NCBI RefSeq assembly: GCF_003688285.1
Contig: NZ_RCNT01000003.1
Location: 255,501 to 319,500 of the forward strand
Source: Rhodophyticola porphyridii
Lineage (GTDB): Bacteria > Pseudomonadota > Alphaproteobacteria > Rhodobacterales > Rhodobacteraceae
Direction of reading: 5' to 3'
DNA: 64,000 bases
Below, piece after piece: positions 12,822 to 21,527 of the stretch. Below the pieces are notes generated by a model. That model saw nothing but the letters and a program-made list of their open reading frames with translations, was not told the origin of the DNA and searched no databases. The translations under genes were made by a program, and so were the position numbers. Numbering within the stretch: the first letter of the stretch is position 1; the number at the start of each line of letters is the position of its first letter.

Positions 12822-13735
12822 CCGCTTGCAACCTGCCTGAGGATATAGGCGCTGGTCATCAGGTCCAGATGCGCGCCGCCGCCGTTCTTGAACAACGTGA
12901 TCTCGTCATCGCTCCGGCGGGTGAATGAGCCCACGCCAAGATCGTAATAGTCCGCAATCACATCGTCCGGTCCGATCACACCACGGGCGATCGGATCCTT
13001 CAGTTCACCAATATGGGCAATGGTGGTTTCGCGACTGTCGACAAAGATGCGGGCACGTTTCAGCGTCGTGTCATCGGCTTCGCGCATATCCGGGCGGTAG
13101 GCACCGATCAGGTCGATATGCTGGCCGGGCCGAAGCCAGTTGCCCATGATCACCGGATCGGACGCCATGGTGGCGGAGGTCACGATATCGGCCTGTCCCA
13201 CCGCTTCGGACAGATCCTCCATGGGTGTGGTTCCCGGACAGTCTTCGGCAAATCGCGCGGCCCCGTCAGGGTTGCGGTTCCAGACGGCGAACTGCGCATC
13301 CGGGAAATAGGCCCGATACGCCGACCAGAGGCTCCGCCCCACTGTTCCCGCGCCCACGATCAGGATCGTGCGGCTGTCCGGCCGGGCAAGTTTGCTGGCC
13401 GCAAAGGCGCTGTCACCCGCTGTCTTCCACTTGGTCACGAGATGGAAATCGAGGATCGCATCCAGCCCGCCATGGCTGTCGTTGAAAAGCGATACGCTCC
13501 CCCCGACGGTGGCCCGGTCCTGCGCCGGGTTGCCCGGGAAAATCGTGGCCGTTTTCACAAGCAGACCCAGCCCGTCGATCCATGCCGCGCGGGACAGCAT
13601 CGTGTCGTCGCCGCGATACAGGAAACTATCGGTGATCTCGGCCTTCGGCAGGCGGTGTCCAGCCTCGATCGCATCGCCGAGGCCACGCCATGTGAGGACC
13701 TTTTCGGCCGCACCACCGATGAATTCCGGGCTCAT
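12818..13735 (-). CDS. ornithine cyclodeaminase / mu-crystallin family protein
   Basis: A 305-aa NAD(P)-dependent enzyme of the OCD/mu-crystallin family. The Rossmann motif ILIVGAGTVGRSLWSAY lies near residue 128. It is preceded by the substrate-pocket region (ATVGGSVSLFNDSHGG) and followed by ADIVTSATMASDPVI and HIDLIGAYRPDMREAD. Members act as ornithine cyclodeaminases, ketimine reductases or amino-acid dehydrogenases. The exact reaction is not predictable here. It overlaps its neighbours by 4 bases on both sides. Confidence 0.85.
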   Translation of the reverse strand: MSPEFIGGAAEKVLTWRGLGDAIEAGHRLPKAEITDSFLYRGDDTMLSRAAWIDGLGLLVKTATIFPGNPAQDRATVGGSVSLFNDSHGGLDAILDFHLVTKWKTAGDSAFAASKLARPDSRTILIVGAGTVGRSLWSAYRAYFPDAQFAVWNRNPDGAARFAEDCPGTTPMEDLSEAVGQADIVTSATMASDPVIMGNWLRPGQHIDLIGAYRPDMREADDTTLKRARIFVDSRETTIAHIGELKDPIARGVIGPDDVIADYYDLGVGSFTRRSDDEITLFKNGGGAHLDLMTSAYILRQVASG

Positions 13736-14355
13736 GCTGCGGCCTCTTCCGGGCTCAGAAGATCATGGGTCACAAGCGCGTCGGCCCAACCCGCCGGCCC
13801 CTCGAACAGGTGCACGTTCCAGCCGCGGGCGCTGGCGGCCGAGACATTGGCGGCCCGGTCATCGGCGAAAAGCAGGTTTTGGGGTGTGACACCGGATTGC
13901 TCCTCCACCAGCTCATAGATCCGCGGATCGGGCTTGGTCACCCGCATCCGGCCCGACACATATTCCTGATCGAACTCGTTGAGGAAATCGAACTGGGTTT
14001 GCGCGTAGGCGTAGCTTTCAACACCAAAATTCGTCAGTGCGAACACCGGCACGCCCCTCGCGCGGAGCGCCCTGAGCAGTTTGACCGAATGGGGGATCAC
14101 TGGTTGCGCTAGCTCGATCCAGCGGTCATGCCACATGCGGATCTCAGCCGCGAAGTCCGGGTACCGGGCCGCGGTCTCGTAGATGACCTCCTGAAACCCG
14201 TGGCCGAGATCGACGCGCTCGTTCATCGCGTGCAGGTCCACCGCGTCGAACAGGGCACGGCGGCGCGCCTCTCCGATCTCGCGGTCATAGAAGCGTTCGG
14301 GTTGCCATTCGATCAGCACGTTGCCGATGTCGAAGATCACCGCATCGATGGTCAT
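13732..14355 (-). CDS. HAD-family hydrolase
   Basis: HAD-superfamily phosphatase, 207 aa. Motif I is VIFDIGNVLIEW (nucleophile Asp, with the second Asp replaced as in YihX-type phosphatases). Motif II is FALTNFG, motif III includes the Lys of VTKPDPRIYELV, and motif IV is LLFADDRAANV. The cap is helical. YihX-type members dephosphorylate sugar phosphates, but the substrate is uncertain. It overlaps fghA by 4 bases upstream and the cyclodeaminase-like gene by 4 bases downstream. Confidence 0.85.
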   Translation of the reverse strand: MTIDAVIFDIGNVLIEWQPERFYDREIGEARRRALFDAVDLHAMNERVDLGHGFQEVIYETAARYPDFAAEIRMWHDRWIELAQPVIPHSVKLLRALRARGVPVFALTNFGVESYAYAQTQFDFLNEFDQEYVSGRMRVTKPDPRIYELVEEQSGVTPQNLLFADDRAANVSAASARGWNVHLFEGPAGWADALVTHDLLSPEEAAA

Positions 14356-15191
14356 GCGGCAACCCCGTACATGGCATCGGCATGGAACGCGACATGATCC
14401 TCCATAAAACTGGAAACGAAGAAATAACTATGGTCATAGCCCGGCTGCATGCGCAGCGTCGCGGGCTGGCGACGGGTGGCGATGGCCGCGGCGAGCGCCT
14501 CGGTCTTCAGAAGATCGCCGAACTGATCCGCCGTGCCGGTGTCAATCAGGACCGGCCCCGGAAAGCCCTGCTCCCGCATCAGGAATGTCGCGTCATGCGG
14601 CTCCCAGAGCGCGGTGTTTTCGCCCAGATACGCAGCAAACTGTTTTTGGCCCCAATCGCTTTCCATCGGGTTGCAGATCGGCGCGAATGCCGAGACGGAG
14701 GCAAAACGGTCCGGAAAGCTCATCGCGATGGTCAACGCCCCATGCCCGCCCATGGAATGGCCGGTGATGCCCTGCCGCGCCTCGTCCAGTGCGAAGCGTT
14801 TGAAGAGCGCGCGGGGCAGTTCGTCGGTGATGTAATCCCACATCTGGAAATGCTCGGCCCAGGGGTCTTGCGTCGCATTCACATAAAACCCGGCACCCTG
14901 ACCAAGATCAAACGCGTCATCATCCGCCACACCCGTGCCGCGGGGAGAGGTGTCGGGAAAAACGAGGGCTATGCCATGATCTGCCGCCCAGGCCTGCGCG
15001 CCCGCCTTCATCATGGCGTTTTCATGGGTGCAGGTCAGACCGGACAGGTACCAGAGCACGGGCACCGGGCCATCCTTGGCTTCGACCGGCTGGAACAGGC
15101 CGAAGGTCATTTCGGTGCCCGTCGCTTTCGATGCATGGGTGTAAACGCCCTGCGTTCCCCCGAAACACCGGTTTTCCGAGACGGTATCCAT
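14352..15191 (-). CDS. fghA: S-formylglutathione hydrolase
   Basis: Hydrolyses S-formylglutathione to formate and glutathione, the second step of glutathione-dependent formaldehyde oxidation. It is an esterase-D-type alpha/beta hydrolase (279 aa) with the nucleophile motif GHSMGGHGAL. It also has the family signatures WYLSGLTCTHEN and PDTSPRGTGV and a late His in GYDHSYFF. The matching dehydrogenase (adhC) is in a separate operon about 4.7 kb away. Here fghA heads a 4-base-overlap chain with HAD, cyclodeaminase-like and hydrolase genes, 70 bases after the AEC transporter. Confidence 0.93.
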   Translation of the reverse strand: MDTVSENRCFGGTQGVYTHASKATGTEMTFGLFQPVEAKDGPVPVLWYLSGLTCTHENAMMKAGAQAWAADHGIALVFPDTSPRGTGVADDDAFDLGQGAGFYVNATQDPWAEHFQMWDYITDELPRALFKRFALDEARQGITGHSMGGHGALTIAMSFPDRFASVSAFAPICNPMESDWGQKQFAAYLGENTALWEPHDATFLMREQGFPGPVLIDTGTADQFGDLLKTEALAAAIATRRQPATLRMQPGYDHSYFFVSSFMEDHVAFHADAMYGVAA

Positions 15192-15261
15192 TACGATGCT
15201 CCCCCTGCTATGGCCCGGGCCCAGGCGTAACGCGGCCCGGCCAACGCGTCCAGCCCGGCGC

Positions 15262-16209
15262 TCATCCGGGCGCGATACCGGCCAGTCCTGCGACCCAGGC
15301 GATCACGACCGAAACCGTGACGATGCTGATCGCCGTGGATATCAGGATCGACGCCGAGACGCGATGCGGCGCGACCCCGTAATGCTGTGCCAGAATGTAG
15401 ACATTGCCTGCCACTGGCAGCGATGCCGCGGCAATCATCACCGCGGCGTCAAAGACCGGCACCGGGAACAGAACCAGCGCCGCCAAGGCCACGGCCGCCG
15501 GATGCAGGACAAGCTTGCAGAAGGTCAGCCAGCCCGCGACGGTCATCCGTTCGGCGGACTTGCCGGCCAGCGATGCGCCGATGGCAAAGAGCGCCCCGGG
15601 TGTGGCTGCCGCGCCCAGTATCGCCAGAAACTCGTTGACGGGACCGGGCACCGCCCAGCCGGTCGACGACCACAGCAGACCAAGCGTGATCGACACGATC
15701 ATGGGATTTTTCACAAGGCCAAGGCCGACAGTTTTCAAGACTCCGAGTGACATCCGGCCATCGCGGCTACCGGTGATGAGGATGACGATCAGGCTGGAGA
15801 AAACCACAAGATCCAGCGCGAGGACCATCAGAACCGGGCCCGCCGCCGCCGGGCCCAGCAACACCACCAGCATAGGCACACCCAGAAATCCCGTGTTGCC
15901 GATGACCGCGCATTGCGCCTCGACGGCGGCTTCTTCGATGCCGCGACGGCGGAACAGGGCAACCGCCGTGGCAATGAGGTAGACGGTGAAACAGCCCCAG
16001 AGATAGGCCGCGACGAACCACCAGTTGAAGATCTCGGCCAGAGACAGGTTCGCCGCAAAGCGGAACAGCATCGCCGACAGGGCGAAGTAGAAAACGAATT
16101 TGGTGAGATAGGCTGTCGCCTCGGGGGTGAAAAACCCGCTGCGCCCGGCCTGGAACCCCAATCCGATCAACGCGAAGAATGGCAGGGTCTTCAGAAAAAT
16201 CTCGACCAT
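15262..16209 (-). CDS. AEC family transporter (auxin-efflux-carrier type)
   Basis: A 315-aa membrane protein with about ten TM segments and the AEC pattern: two hydrophobic halves joined by a more polar centre. The N-terminal half ends with the conserved stretch IGNTGFLGVPM, and the C-terminal half contains LPVAGNVYILAQHYG. Family members export organic acids such as malonate or malate. Substrate unknown. It is the first gene of the leftward fghA operon and faces a TetR regulator across about 380 bases. Confidence 0.88.
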   Translation of the reverse strand: MVEIFLKTLPFFALIGLGFQAGRSGFFTPEATAYLTKFVFYFALSAMLFRFAANLSLAEIFNWWFVAAYLWGCFTVYLIATAVALFRRRGIEEAAVEAQCAVIGNTGFLGVPMLVVLLGPAAAGPVLMVLALDLVVFSSLIVILITGSRDGRMSLGVLKTVGLGLVKNPMIVSITLGLLWSSTGWAVPGPVNEFLAILGAAATPGALFAIGASLAGKSAERMTVAGWLTFCKLVLHPAAVALAALVLFPVPVFDAAVMIAAASLPVAGNVYILAQHYGVAPHRVSASILISTAISIVTVSVVIAWVAGLAGIAPG

Positions 16210-16304
16210 ATCAGCGGGCTAGTCGATTGCCGTTGACCTGTCCAGCATGGCCTGCCGCAACGGCGCTTTCGAAGGTCGACGTGATCTCTTGAAACTACAG
16301 ACTG

Positions 16305-16316
16305 AACTGTTTAGTT
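16305..16316. promoter_or_regulatory. putative TetR operator on the AEC side
   Basis: AACTGTTTAGTT is an inverted repeat with arms AACT and AGTT separated by 4 bases, about 95-107 bases upstream of the AEC gene start. It shares the core CTGTTTAGTT (opposite strand) with the second site near the TetR gene. That pairing is what one expects of a divergently acting TetR-family repressor. Assignment is inference from sequence similarity and position. Confidence 0.45.
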
Positions 16317-16538
16317 TTAGAGGCATCGGTGAAGCGGGCCATCATCCCCCAGACAGTCGACAGGCTCTGTTCCGCCGTTCAGAGAGGGTTTTGGACGAAT
16401 GTCCCATATGTCGAAAACCCCGCCCGGCCCGAAAAAGCCGGGAGACTTTGACTGACCATTCTCCCTGTCGGTCAAGGGCGGGGGTGCCGGTTCGGCGCCT
16501 CCGCCCTTCGTTTTAAGGTGATCCCGGCGATGGCCCCC

Positions 16539-16568
16539 TTGATTGAACTAAACAGAACAGTCTACACT
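16539..16568 (+). promoter_or_regulatory. putative tetR promoter with overlapping operator
   Basis: A candidate sigma-70 promoter has -35 TTGATT (16539-16544), an 18-base spacer and -10 TACACT (16563-16568), 23 bases before the TetR ATG. The spacer holds AACTAAACAGAA (16546-16557), which shares the core AACTAAACAG with the other operator on the opposite strand. Binding there would block RNA polymerase, so autorepression is plausible. Confidence 0.45.
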
Positions 16569-16591
16569 TCCCCCCGGTGGACGGAGCAAAC

Positions 16592-17209
16592 ATGAACGCA
16601 GAACCCCAGATCAAGAAGGGTCGCAAATACGATCAGGTCATCAGCGGTGCGCGCGAAGTCTTCATGCGTGAAGGTTTTGAAGGAGCCAGCGTCGATGTGA
16701 TCGCACGCGATGCCGGAGTATCCAAGGCAACTCTCTACAGCTACTTCCCTGACAAGCAACAGCTTTTCCTGGCTGTCCTGCAGATGGAATGCGACTTCCA
16801 GAAGAAGGCCTCGATGGATATCGAGATCCAGCAACGGTCGGTTCCGGACGCGCTTCATCATATCGCGTCCTCGATGCTGGAGTTCTTTCTGTCGGATGCC
16901 GGTTTGTCGATCTTCCGTGTCTGCGTGGGCGAAGCACAGAGATTTCCCGAACTGGGTCGGGCGTTCTACGAAACCGGCCCCTGTACAGCGATGGCGCAGA
17001 TGGCGGCCTTCATGGAAAGCCCCAAGGCGCGCGAAGTGCTGGATATCGAAGATGCCGCCCAGGCCGCGGATACCTTCATGCAGCTTTGCCGAACCGATCT
17101 GATGCTGCAACGCCTGATGGGCGTCGCTCCAGTGCCGACGCCCGAGCAGATCGACAAGGTCGCCGGCGAGGCCGTGAAGACCTTCATGGCGCGCTACGCC
17201 CGGCGTTGA
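16592..17209 (+). CDS. TetR/AcrR family transcriptional regulator
   Basis: A 205-aa regulator. The N-terminal helix-turn-helix is clear (AREVFMREGFEGASVDVIARDAGVSKATLYSYF without break), followed by a helical ligand domain with the AcrR-type C-terminal region (MQLCRTDLMLQRLMGVAPVPT). The ATG at 16592 is preferred over an in-frame GTG at 16577 because a GGAG lies about 8 bases upstream and the HTH then starts at the usual distance. Likely targets are itself and the divergent AEC-fghA operon. Its stop directly abuts the convergent NYN gene. Confidence 0.88.
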   Translation: MNAEPQIKKGRKYDQVISGAREVFMREGFEGASVDVIARDAGVSKATLYSYFPDKQQLFLAVLQMECDFQKKASMDIEIQQRSVPDALHHIASSMLEFFLSDAGLSIFRVCVGEAQRFPELGRAFYETGPCTAMAQMAAFMESPKAREVLDIEDAAQAADTFMQLCRTDLMLQRLMGVAPVPTPEQIDKVAGEAVKTFMARYARR

Positions 17210-17923
17210 TCAGTCCAGCCTCCGCACCAGCATCTGGTTGCCGTTACCGCGCTTGACCTCCAGCATTTTCAGGCTTTCGACCAGATCGCTGAGCTTTCTC
17301 TTGCCATAGGTCCGCGTGTCGAAATCGGGGTTGGCCGCGGTGATGAACTGGCCGATCTGGCCAAGCGAATACCAGTCGTCCTCCTGATCGATACTTTCCA
17401 TCGCGCGCAGGATCAGATCGCGCGCATCGGTTACCGATTTGTCCTTCGGGCGGTCGGCGCTCTGCGTCGCGGCCCGGTCCGGCTCTCCCAGAAGGTTCTC
17501 GACGAAAATGAACCGCTTGCAGGCCTTCCGGAACGCGTCCGGCGTTTTCCGCTGGCCGATGCCATAGACATCAAGGCCCTGTTCGCGAACGCGGCTGGCC
17601 AGACGGGTGAAATCACTGTCGGAACTTACCAGCACGAATCCGTCGAAACGGCCCGAATGCATCAGATCCATCGCGTCGATCACCAGCGCAATGTCGCTGG
17701 CGTTCTTGCCGACCGTATTTGCCGGCTGGTGATGCGGCACGATTCCGAACTCGGCCTGAACACCGGACCAGCCTTTCATATGGGACGAACTGAAATCGCC
17801 ATAGATACGCCGAACGCTGGCCTCTCCGAAACCGGCGATCTCATCGAAAATCGCCTTGGCGTGCTTGTAGGATGTATTGTCGGCGTCGATCAGTACGGCA
17901 AGAAGGGGCGTGTCATTGGGCAA
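17210..17923 (-). CDS. NYN-domain (LabA/DUF88-type) protein with C-terminal OST-HTH/LOTUS-like domain
   Basis: Residues 1 to about 150 form a NYN (PIN-like) nuclease fold with the conserved acidic residues AVLIDADNTS near the start, NASDIALVIDAMDLMH in the middle and LVSSDSDFTRLA before the last strand. Residues about 165-237 resemble an OST-HTH/LOTUS RNA-binding module (DLILRAMESI, YGKRKLSDLVESL). The combination suggests an RNA-directed endonuclease, but no target is known for bacterial members. It is the last gene of the adhC operon and overlaps the preceding secreted-protein gene by 11 bases. Confidence 0.85.
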   Translation of the reverse strand: MPNDTPLLAVLIDADNTSYKHAKAIFDEIAGFGEASVRRIYGDFSSSHMKGWSGVQAEFGIVPHHQPANTVGKNASDIALVIDAMDLMHSGRFDGFVLVSSDSDFTRLASRVREQGLDVYGIGQRKTPDAFRKACKRFIFVENLLGEPDRAATQSADRPKDKSVTDARDLILRAMESIDQEDDWYSLGQIGQFITAANPDFDTRTYGKRKLSDLVESLKMLEVKRGNGNQMLVRRLD

Positions 17924-18377
17924 GCGGGAATACCTCTGGTGGCAGGGTTGAGCAGGTTTGCCGACCAGCCCAAAGCGCGCGAAGGGCTTCGGCCTGGATG
18001 GCGTTGAGATCGGGAATGTAGATCGTGCCGCTGGAGACCGGCGCGTCGATGATGCTTTCCAGAACGCCCATCCCGCAAATCGAGACAGTCATTTCAAAGC
18101 CGGTCCCGACTTCGGTCCAAATGGCATATTCGGCTGCGGCCTCGGGCTCAAGACGGAGGAAGACATCGGTGATCTCTCCGCTGTCGGAAATCTCGATATC
18201 GGCAACATCCCCGGGCATGATCGCCGTGAGCCGGCCGATCAGCGCATAGATGATCATCGGCTCCGGCGCAGGCGTCATCAGCAGGTCAAGCGCCCTGTCC
18301 GATACCGCGCTCTGCGCATGGGCGAAACCGGCAAGCACGCTCAAAGCGGACGCAAGAATGATCGGGCGATGCGACAT
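17913..18377 (-). CDS. uncharacterised secreted (periplasmic) protein
   Basis: A 154-aa protein with a clear Sec signal peptide (residues 1-21, core IILASALSVLAGF, cleavage after AHA). The mature part of about 130 aa is acidic, with two cysteines (CGMG and QTCS) that could form a disulfide. I do not recognise the family. It lies 9 bases after the GNAT gene and overlaps the NYN gene, so it is inside the adhC-led operon. Confidence 0.72.
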   Translation of the reverse strand: MSHRPIILASALSVLAGFAHAQSAVSDRALDLLMTPAPEPMIIYALIGRLTAIMPGDVADIEISDSGEITDVFLRLEPEAAAEYAIWTEVGTGFEMTVSICGMGVLESIIDAPVSSGTIYIPDLNAIQAEALRALWAGRQTCSTLPPEVFPLAQ

Positions 18378-18386
18378 TGGCGGACC

Positions 18387-18896
18387 CTAAACCAACGACC
18401 GGAACATCACCAGCGCGTCCACATACCCTTCCCGCGGATGCCGAAACGCGTCGGGCAGGCGACCGACGGTTCGAAACCCGGCACGTTCCCAGATCGCGAT
18501 GGCCCGGGTGTTCGTGGCGATCACGAAGTTGTACTGCATCGCGCGGTAGCCAAGACGCCTTGCCTCTTCCAGGGAATGGGCCAGCATCGCCCGGGCCACG
18601 CCCTTGCCGCGTGCCTCGGGCGCGGTGATGTAGCCGCAGTTACAGACATGCGCGCCACCGCCGCCCTGATTGGGACGGATGAAATACGTGCCAAGCAGGT
18701 CCGTCCGATCCTCCGCAAGGAACACCGTTTTCTCGGGTGCGGTCCAGTAGGAGATAGCCTCTGACCGGGAGATTTCGGGGTCGACCGTATAGGTGTCTCC
18801 GGCGCGGAATGTGGGTTCGAGGATCGACCAGAGCCTGTCGGCGTCATCCGGGCCCCACGATCGGATGGTCAGGCCGTGGGGGGCGGCATGGGTCAT
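18387..18896 (-). CDS. GNAT family N-acetyltransferase
   Basis: A 169-aa GNAT acyltransferase. The acetyl-CoA-binding signature is PEARGKGVARAMLAHSLEEARRLG near residues 93-114 (motif A), followed by NFVIATNTRAIAIWERAGFRTVGRLP (motif B). The substrate is unknown. It is 3 bases after the serine hydrolase gene and 9 bases before the secreted-protein gene on the same strand. Confidence 0.88.
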   Translation of the reverse strand: MTHAAPHGLTIRSWGPDDADRLWSILEPTFRAGDTYTVDPEISRSEAISYWTAPEKTVFLAEDRTDLLGTYFIRPNQGGGGAHVCNCGYITAPEARGKGVARAMLAHSLEEARRLGYRAMQYNFVIATNTRAIAIWERAGFRTVGRLPDAFRHPREGYVDALVMFRSLV

Positions 18897-18899
18897 GAC

Positions 18900-19940
18900 C
18901 TACACCAGGTCAGCCAGCACAGCGAAAAGCGCGCGTTCTTCGGCATGAAAATCATCCTCCTCCCCGTCCTCCTCGGGCATCCCGTTCAGCATGTAGGTGA
19001 AGGACAGATTCACCGCCGCATCATGCCAGACGCCACCTACAAAGCCATAGGCCGAAGCGAAATGGCCAACAAGCGGGCGCGGATACCCCGGCGGATGGTC
19101 AAGAAACTGGAGACCCGCACCGTAATCCTGAAACACGTCGGGCGATCCTTCGGTCGGGCCGTCGGTGCGGCGCCAAAGGCGGATCTGGTCAAACCCCGGG
19201 ATCAGGTCTGCAAGCCGCAGACACTGGCAAAGTGACGTGCGCAATCCGCCTTGCGGGCCGAAGGCGCCTGCGTGGCGGATCGTGCTGCGCGGCACTTCCA
19301 GCCCGGTTGGCGCGCTGACCCCGTGCGGCGCGATCACGGCATCGATCCGTGGCTCAAGACCGCTTTCGGTTCGCCGATAGCACGGCATCGCATTCCGGCG
19401 CGCCCCGATGCCCGACCAATTGAAGCCACCCTCGATCCCCGCCGACTGCATCCACGCCCTGGCCGCATCGCCGAAATCCGCGCCGACCGCCGCCTCGGCC
19501 AGCAGGATATAGCCAAGGTTCGAATAGGCGAACGCGCTCCCGGGGGCCGCGCCCCAAGCCGCGTGGCCCTCCATCCACTCCGCCAACGGCATATCGGGCG
19601 GGATCAGATAACCGCCCGCATCGCTCAGGCCCCCGCTATGAGACAGAACCTGCCCGACGGTGACCGGCAGGTCGGGATGCTCGGGGTGGCGCAGGCGCCA
19701 GCCGAGATACGCGCTGATATCCGCATCGAACCGCGGCCCGAGACAGCTCAGCAGAACCTGCGCCGTCACGATCTTGGAAATCGACGCGACCCGAAGAAAA
19801 GCGTGTTCGTCCCAGGGGCCCAGTCCGGGCGCACTGGCCGTGAATATCTCCGGCGGGCGGTTGCCCTGACGAAGACCGACACCGGCAAACGCGAACCGTT
19901 GCCCGAAATCGGCGATCAGGTCGGCAAGGATCGGTCTCAA
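18900..19940 (-). CDS. serine hydrolase of the beta-lactamase/PBP family
   Basis: A 346-aa protein of the class C beta-lactamase-like (PF00144) group. The catalytic SxxK tetrad appears as SISK in [15 protein letters not shown] near residue 55. A YSN motif ([14 protein letters not shown]) gives the second active-site element, and a late GGVWHD stretch is a candidate for the third. No obvious signal peptide, so probably cytoplasmic. Members are esterases or peptidases. Its start overlaps the adhC stop by 4 bases, so the two are co-translated. Confidence 0.85.
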   Translation of the reverse strand: MRPILADLIADFGQRFAFAGVGLRQGNRPPEIFTASAPGLGPWDEHAFLRVASISKIVTAQVLLSCLGPRFDADISAYLGWRLRHPEHPDLPVTVGQVLSHSGGLSDAGGYLIPPDMPLAEWMEGHAAWGAAPGSAFAYSNLGYILLAEAAVGADFGDAARAWMQSAGIEGGFNWSGIGARRNAMPCYRRTESGLEPRIDAVIAPHGVSAPTGLEVPRSTIRHAGAFGPQGGLRTSLCQCLRLADLIPGFDQIRLWRRTDGPTEGSPDVFQDYGAGLQFLDHPPGYPRPLVGHFASAYGFVGGVWHDAAVNLSFTYMLNGMPEEDGEEDDFHAEERALFAVLADLV

Positions 19941-21049
19941 TACACCACGACGGACCTGATGCTTTCGCCGGCATGCATCAGGTCGAAGCCTTTGTTGATG
20001 TCGTCGAGGCTGAGGATATGCGTGATCATCGGATCGATCTCGATCTTGCCCTCCATATACCAGTCGACGATTTTCGGCACATCCGTCCGCCCCCGCGCGC
20101 CGCCGAAGGCCGTGCCGCGCCAGCTGCGCCCGGTGACGAGCTGAAATGGCCGGGTGGAAATCTCGGCCCCTGCGGGCGCGACACCGATGATGATGGATTC
20201 GCCCCAGCCCTTATGCGCGGATTCCAGCGCCGCGCGCATCACCTGCACATTCCCGGTTGCATCGAAGGTGTAATCGGCACCGCCGCCGGTCAAGTCGACC
20301 AGATGGGCCACCAGATCGCCGGAAACCTCGGACGGGTTCACGAAATCGGTCATGCCGAAATGCTTGGCCATGGGGATCTTGTCGGAATTGATATCGACAC
20401 CCACGATCTGATCGGCGCCCGCCATCCGCAAGCCCTGGATCACGTTCAGCCCGATACCGCCCAGGCCGAACACGATGGCCCGGCTGCCGATCTCGACCTT
20501 CGCGGTGTTGATGACAGCCCCGATGCCGGTGGTCACGCCGCAGCCGATATAGCAGATCTTGTCGAACGGCGCGGCCGGGTTGACCTTGGCGAGCGCGATC
20601 TCGGGCAGGACGGTGTGGTTGGAGAAGGTCGAGCAGCCCATGTAATGCAGGATCGGCGTCCCGTCGAGCATGGAGAATCGCGAGGTGCCATCCGGCATCA
20701 CCCCCTTTCCCTGGGTGGTGCGGATCGACTGGCAAAGATTGGTCTTGGGGTGCAGGCAGTACTCGCATTCCCGGCATTCGGGCGTGTAGAGCGGGATGAC
20801 ATGATCCCCCGGTTTCAGGCTGGTGACACCGGGCCCGACCTCCAGCACCACGCCGGCCCCTTCGTGGCCAAGGATCGCAGGGAAAAGCCCTTCCGGATCT
20901 GCGCCGCTCAGTGTGAATTCATCCGTATGACAGATGCCGGTAGCCTTGATCTCCACCAGAACCTCGCCCTCTTTCGGGCCGTCCAGGTTCACTTCCATCA
21001 CTTCGAGCGGTTTGCCGGCTTCCAGCGCGACTGCGGCACGGGTGCGCAT
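19937..21049 (-). CDS. adhC: S-(hydroxymethyl)glutathione dehydrogenase / class III alcohol dehydrogenase
   Basis: Oxidises S-hydroxymethylglutathione (formaldehyde plus GSH) to S-formylglutathione with NAD, and class III enzymes also reduce S-nitrosoglutathione. Catalytic zinc ligands are in [12 protein letters not shown] and ILGHEGAG. Structural zinc cysteines are in [17 protein letters not shown], and the NAD fold is [14 protein letters not shown]. The ATG at 21049 (370 aa) has GGAGGG about 8 bases upstream. A further 15 in-frame codons upstream are rejected. It leads a five-gene leftward operon and pairs functionally with fghA. Confidence 0.95.
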   Translation of the reverse strand: MRTRAAVALEAGKPLEVMEVNLDGPKEGEVLVEIKATGICHTDEFTLSGADPEGLFPAILGHEGAGVVLEVGPGVTSLKPGDHVIPLYTPECRECEYCLHPKTNLCQSIRTTQGKGVMPDGTSRFSMLDGTPILHYMGCSTFSNHTVLPEIALAKVNPAAPFDKICYIGCGVTTGIGAVINTAKVEIGSRAIVFGLGGIGLNVIQGLRMAGADQIVGVDINSDKIPMAKHFGMTDFVNPSEVSGDLVAHLVDLTGGGADYTFDATGNVQVMRAALESAHKGWGESIIIGVAPAGAEISTRPFQLVTGRSWRGTAFGGARGRTDVPKIVDWYMEGKIEIDPMITHILSLDDINKGFDLMHAGESIRSVVVY

Positions 21050-21124
21050 GATAATTCTCCCTCCGGGTCTTGCGTTTCCGGCAGCCTCGACCAATCTCAG
21101 GGTCTATGCAATGGAGATAAGCGG

Positions 21125-21406
21125 ATGCGTTTCGCACTTGTGATTGTCCCGTTCATGGCGCTCGCCGCCTGCCAGGAGGAAGGCGTGGGCGACGACCCAC
21201 AGTCTCTGGGAGCGACGGATGCCTGCGGCGCCTCGGGCTGGCAGGGTCTGATCGGCGAGCATCGAGATGTGCTGGCTGCGATGACATTCCCCGCGCCAAT
21301 GCGCGTTTATGGGCCGGATGACGCCGTGACGATGGATTACAGCCCCGAACGTCTGAACGTCATACATGATGAAGACGGCATTATTACGCGGGTGGAATGC
21401 GGATGA
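21125..21406 (+). CDS. small lipoprotein with I78-type peptidase inhibitor domain
   Basis: A 93-aa gene between adhC and rimP. The signal is [16 protein letters not shown] with a lipobox (LAAC, lipidated Cys16). The mature domain follows the I78 inhibitor pattern: [17 protein letters not shown], then [24 protein letters not shown], ending [10 protein letters not shown] with a Cys near each end. Members of this family are predicted serine-peptidase inhibitors and are common as small lipoproteins in Rhodobacteraceae. It is divergent from adhC (75 bases between starts). Confidence 0.82.
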   Translation: MRFALVIVPFMALAACQEEGVGDDPQSLGATDACGASGWQGLIGEHRDVLAAMTFPAPMRVYGPDDAVTMDYSPERLNVIHDEDGIITRVECG

Positions 21407-21490
21407 CTTGCGCCGCCCGGTGATTCCCCCTATATCCGGTTTAACAGCGGTGTGTCGGCCTCCACCCCCGACGCTCCACCGGAGAAGTGT

Positions 21491-21514
21491 AACGGGCCGC
21501 GTGCCCGTTTTTTT
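21491..21514 (+). terminator. intrinsic terminator / attenuator in the rimP leader
   Basis: A 7-bp stem (AACGGGC at 21491-21497, GCCCGTT at 21503-21509) with a 5-nt loop is followed directly by TTTTT. It ends only 13 bases before the rimP ATG. It could end transcription of the I78 gene, but so close to rimP it would also stop transcripts entering the rimP-nusA-infB operon, so it may act as an attenuator. Confidence 0.75.
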
Positions 21515-21527
21515 GTGCCTGGATAGA

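Larger units (their letters stand above)
16210..16591. other. intergenic region between AEC transporter and TetR gene
   Basis: These 382 bases carry no convincing gene; an 89-codon frame here has no SD or family likeness. The region must hold both divergent promoters. Two related sites built on AACT-N4-AGTT occur near its ends and are listed separately. Nothing else is recognisable. Confidence 0.6.

Noticed and set aside
16247-16516. 89-codon frame between the AEC and TetR genes
   Set aside because: No SD, no homology pattern, Arg-rich composition, and it overlaps a putative operator.
19973-21124. Long rightward frame antisense to adhC joined to the I78 gene
   Set aside because: The part before 21125 is antisense to adhC; only the last 93 codons form a real gene with lipoprotein signal.
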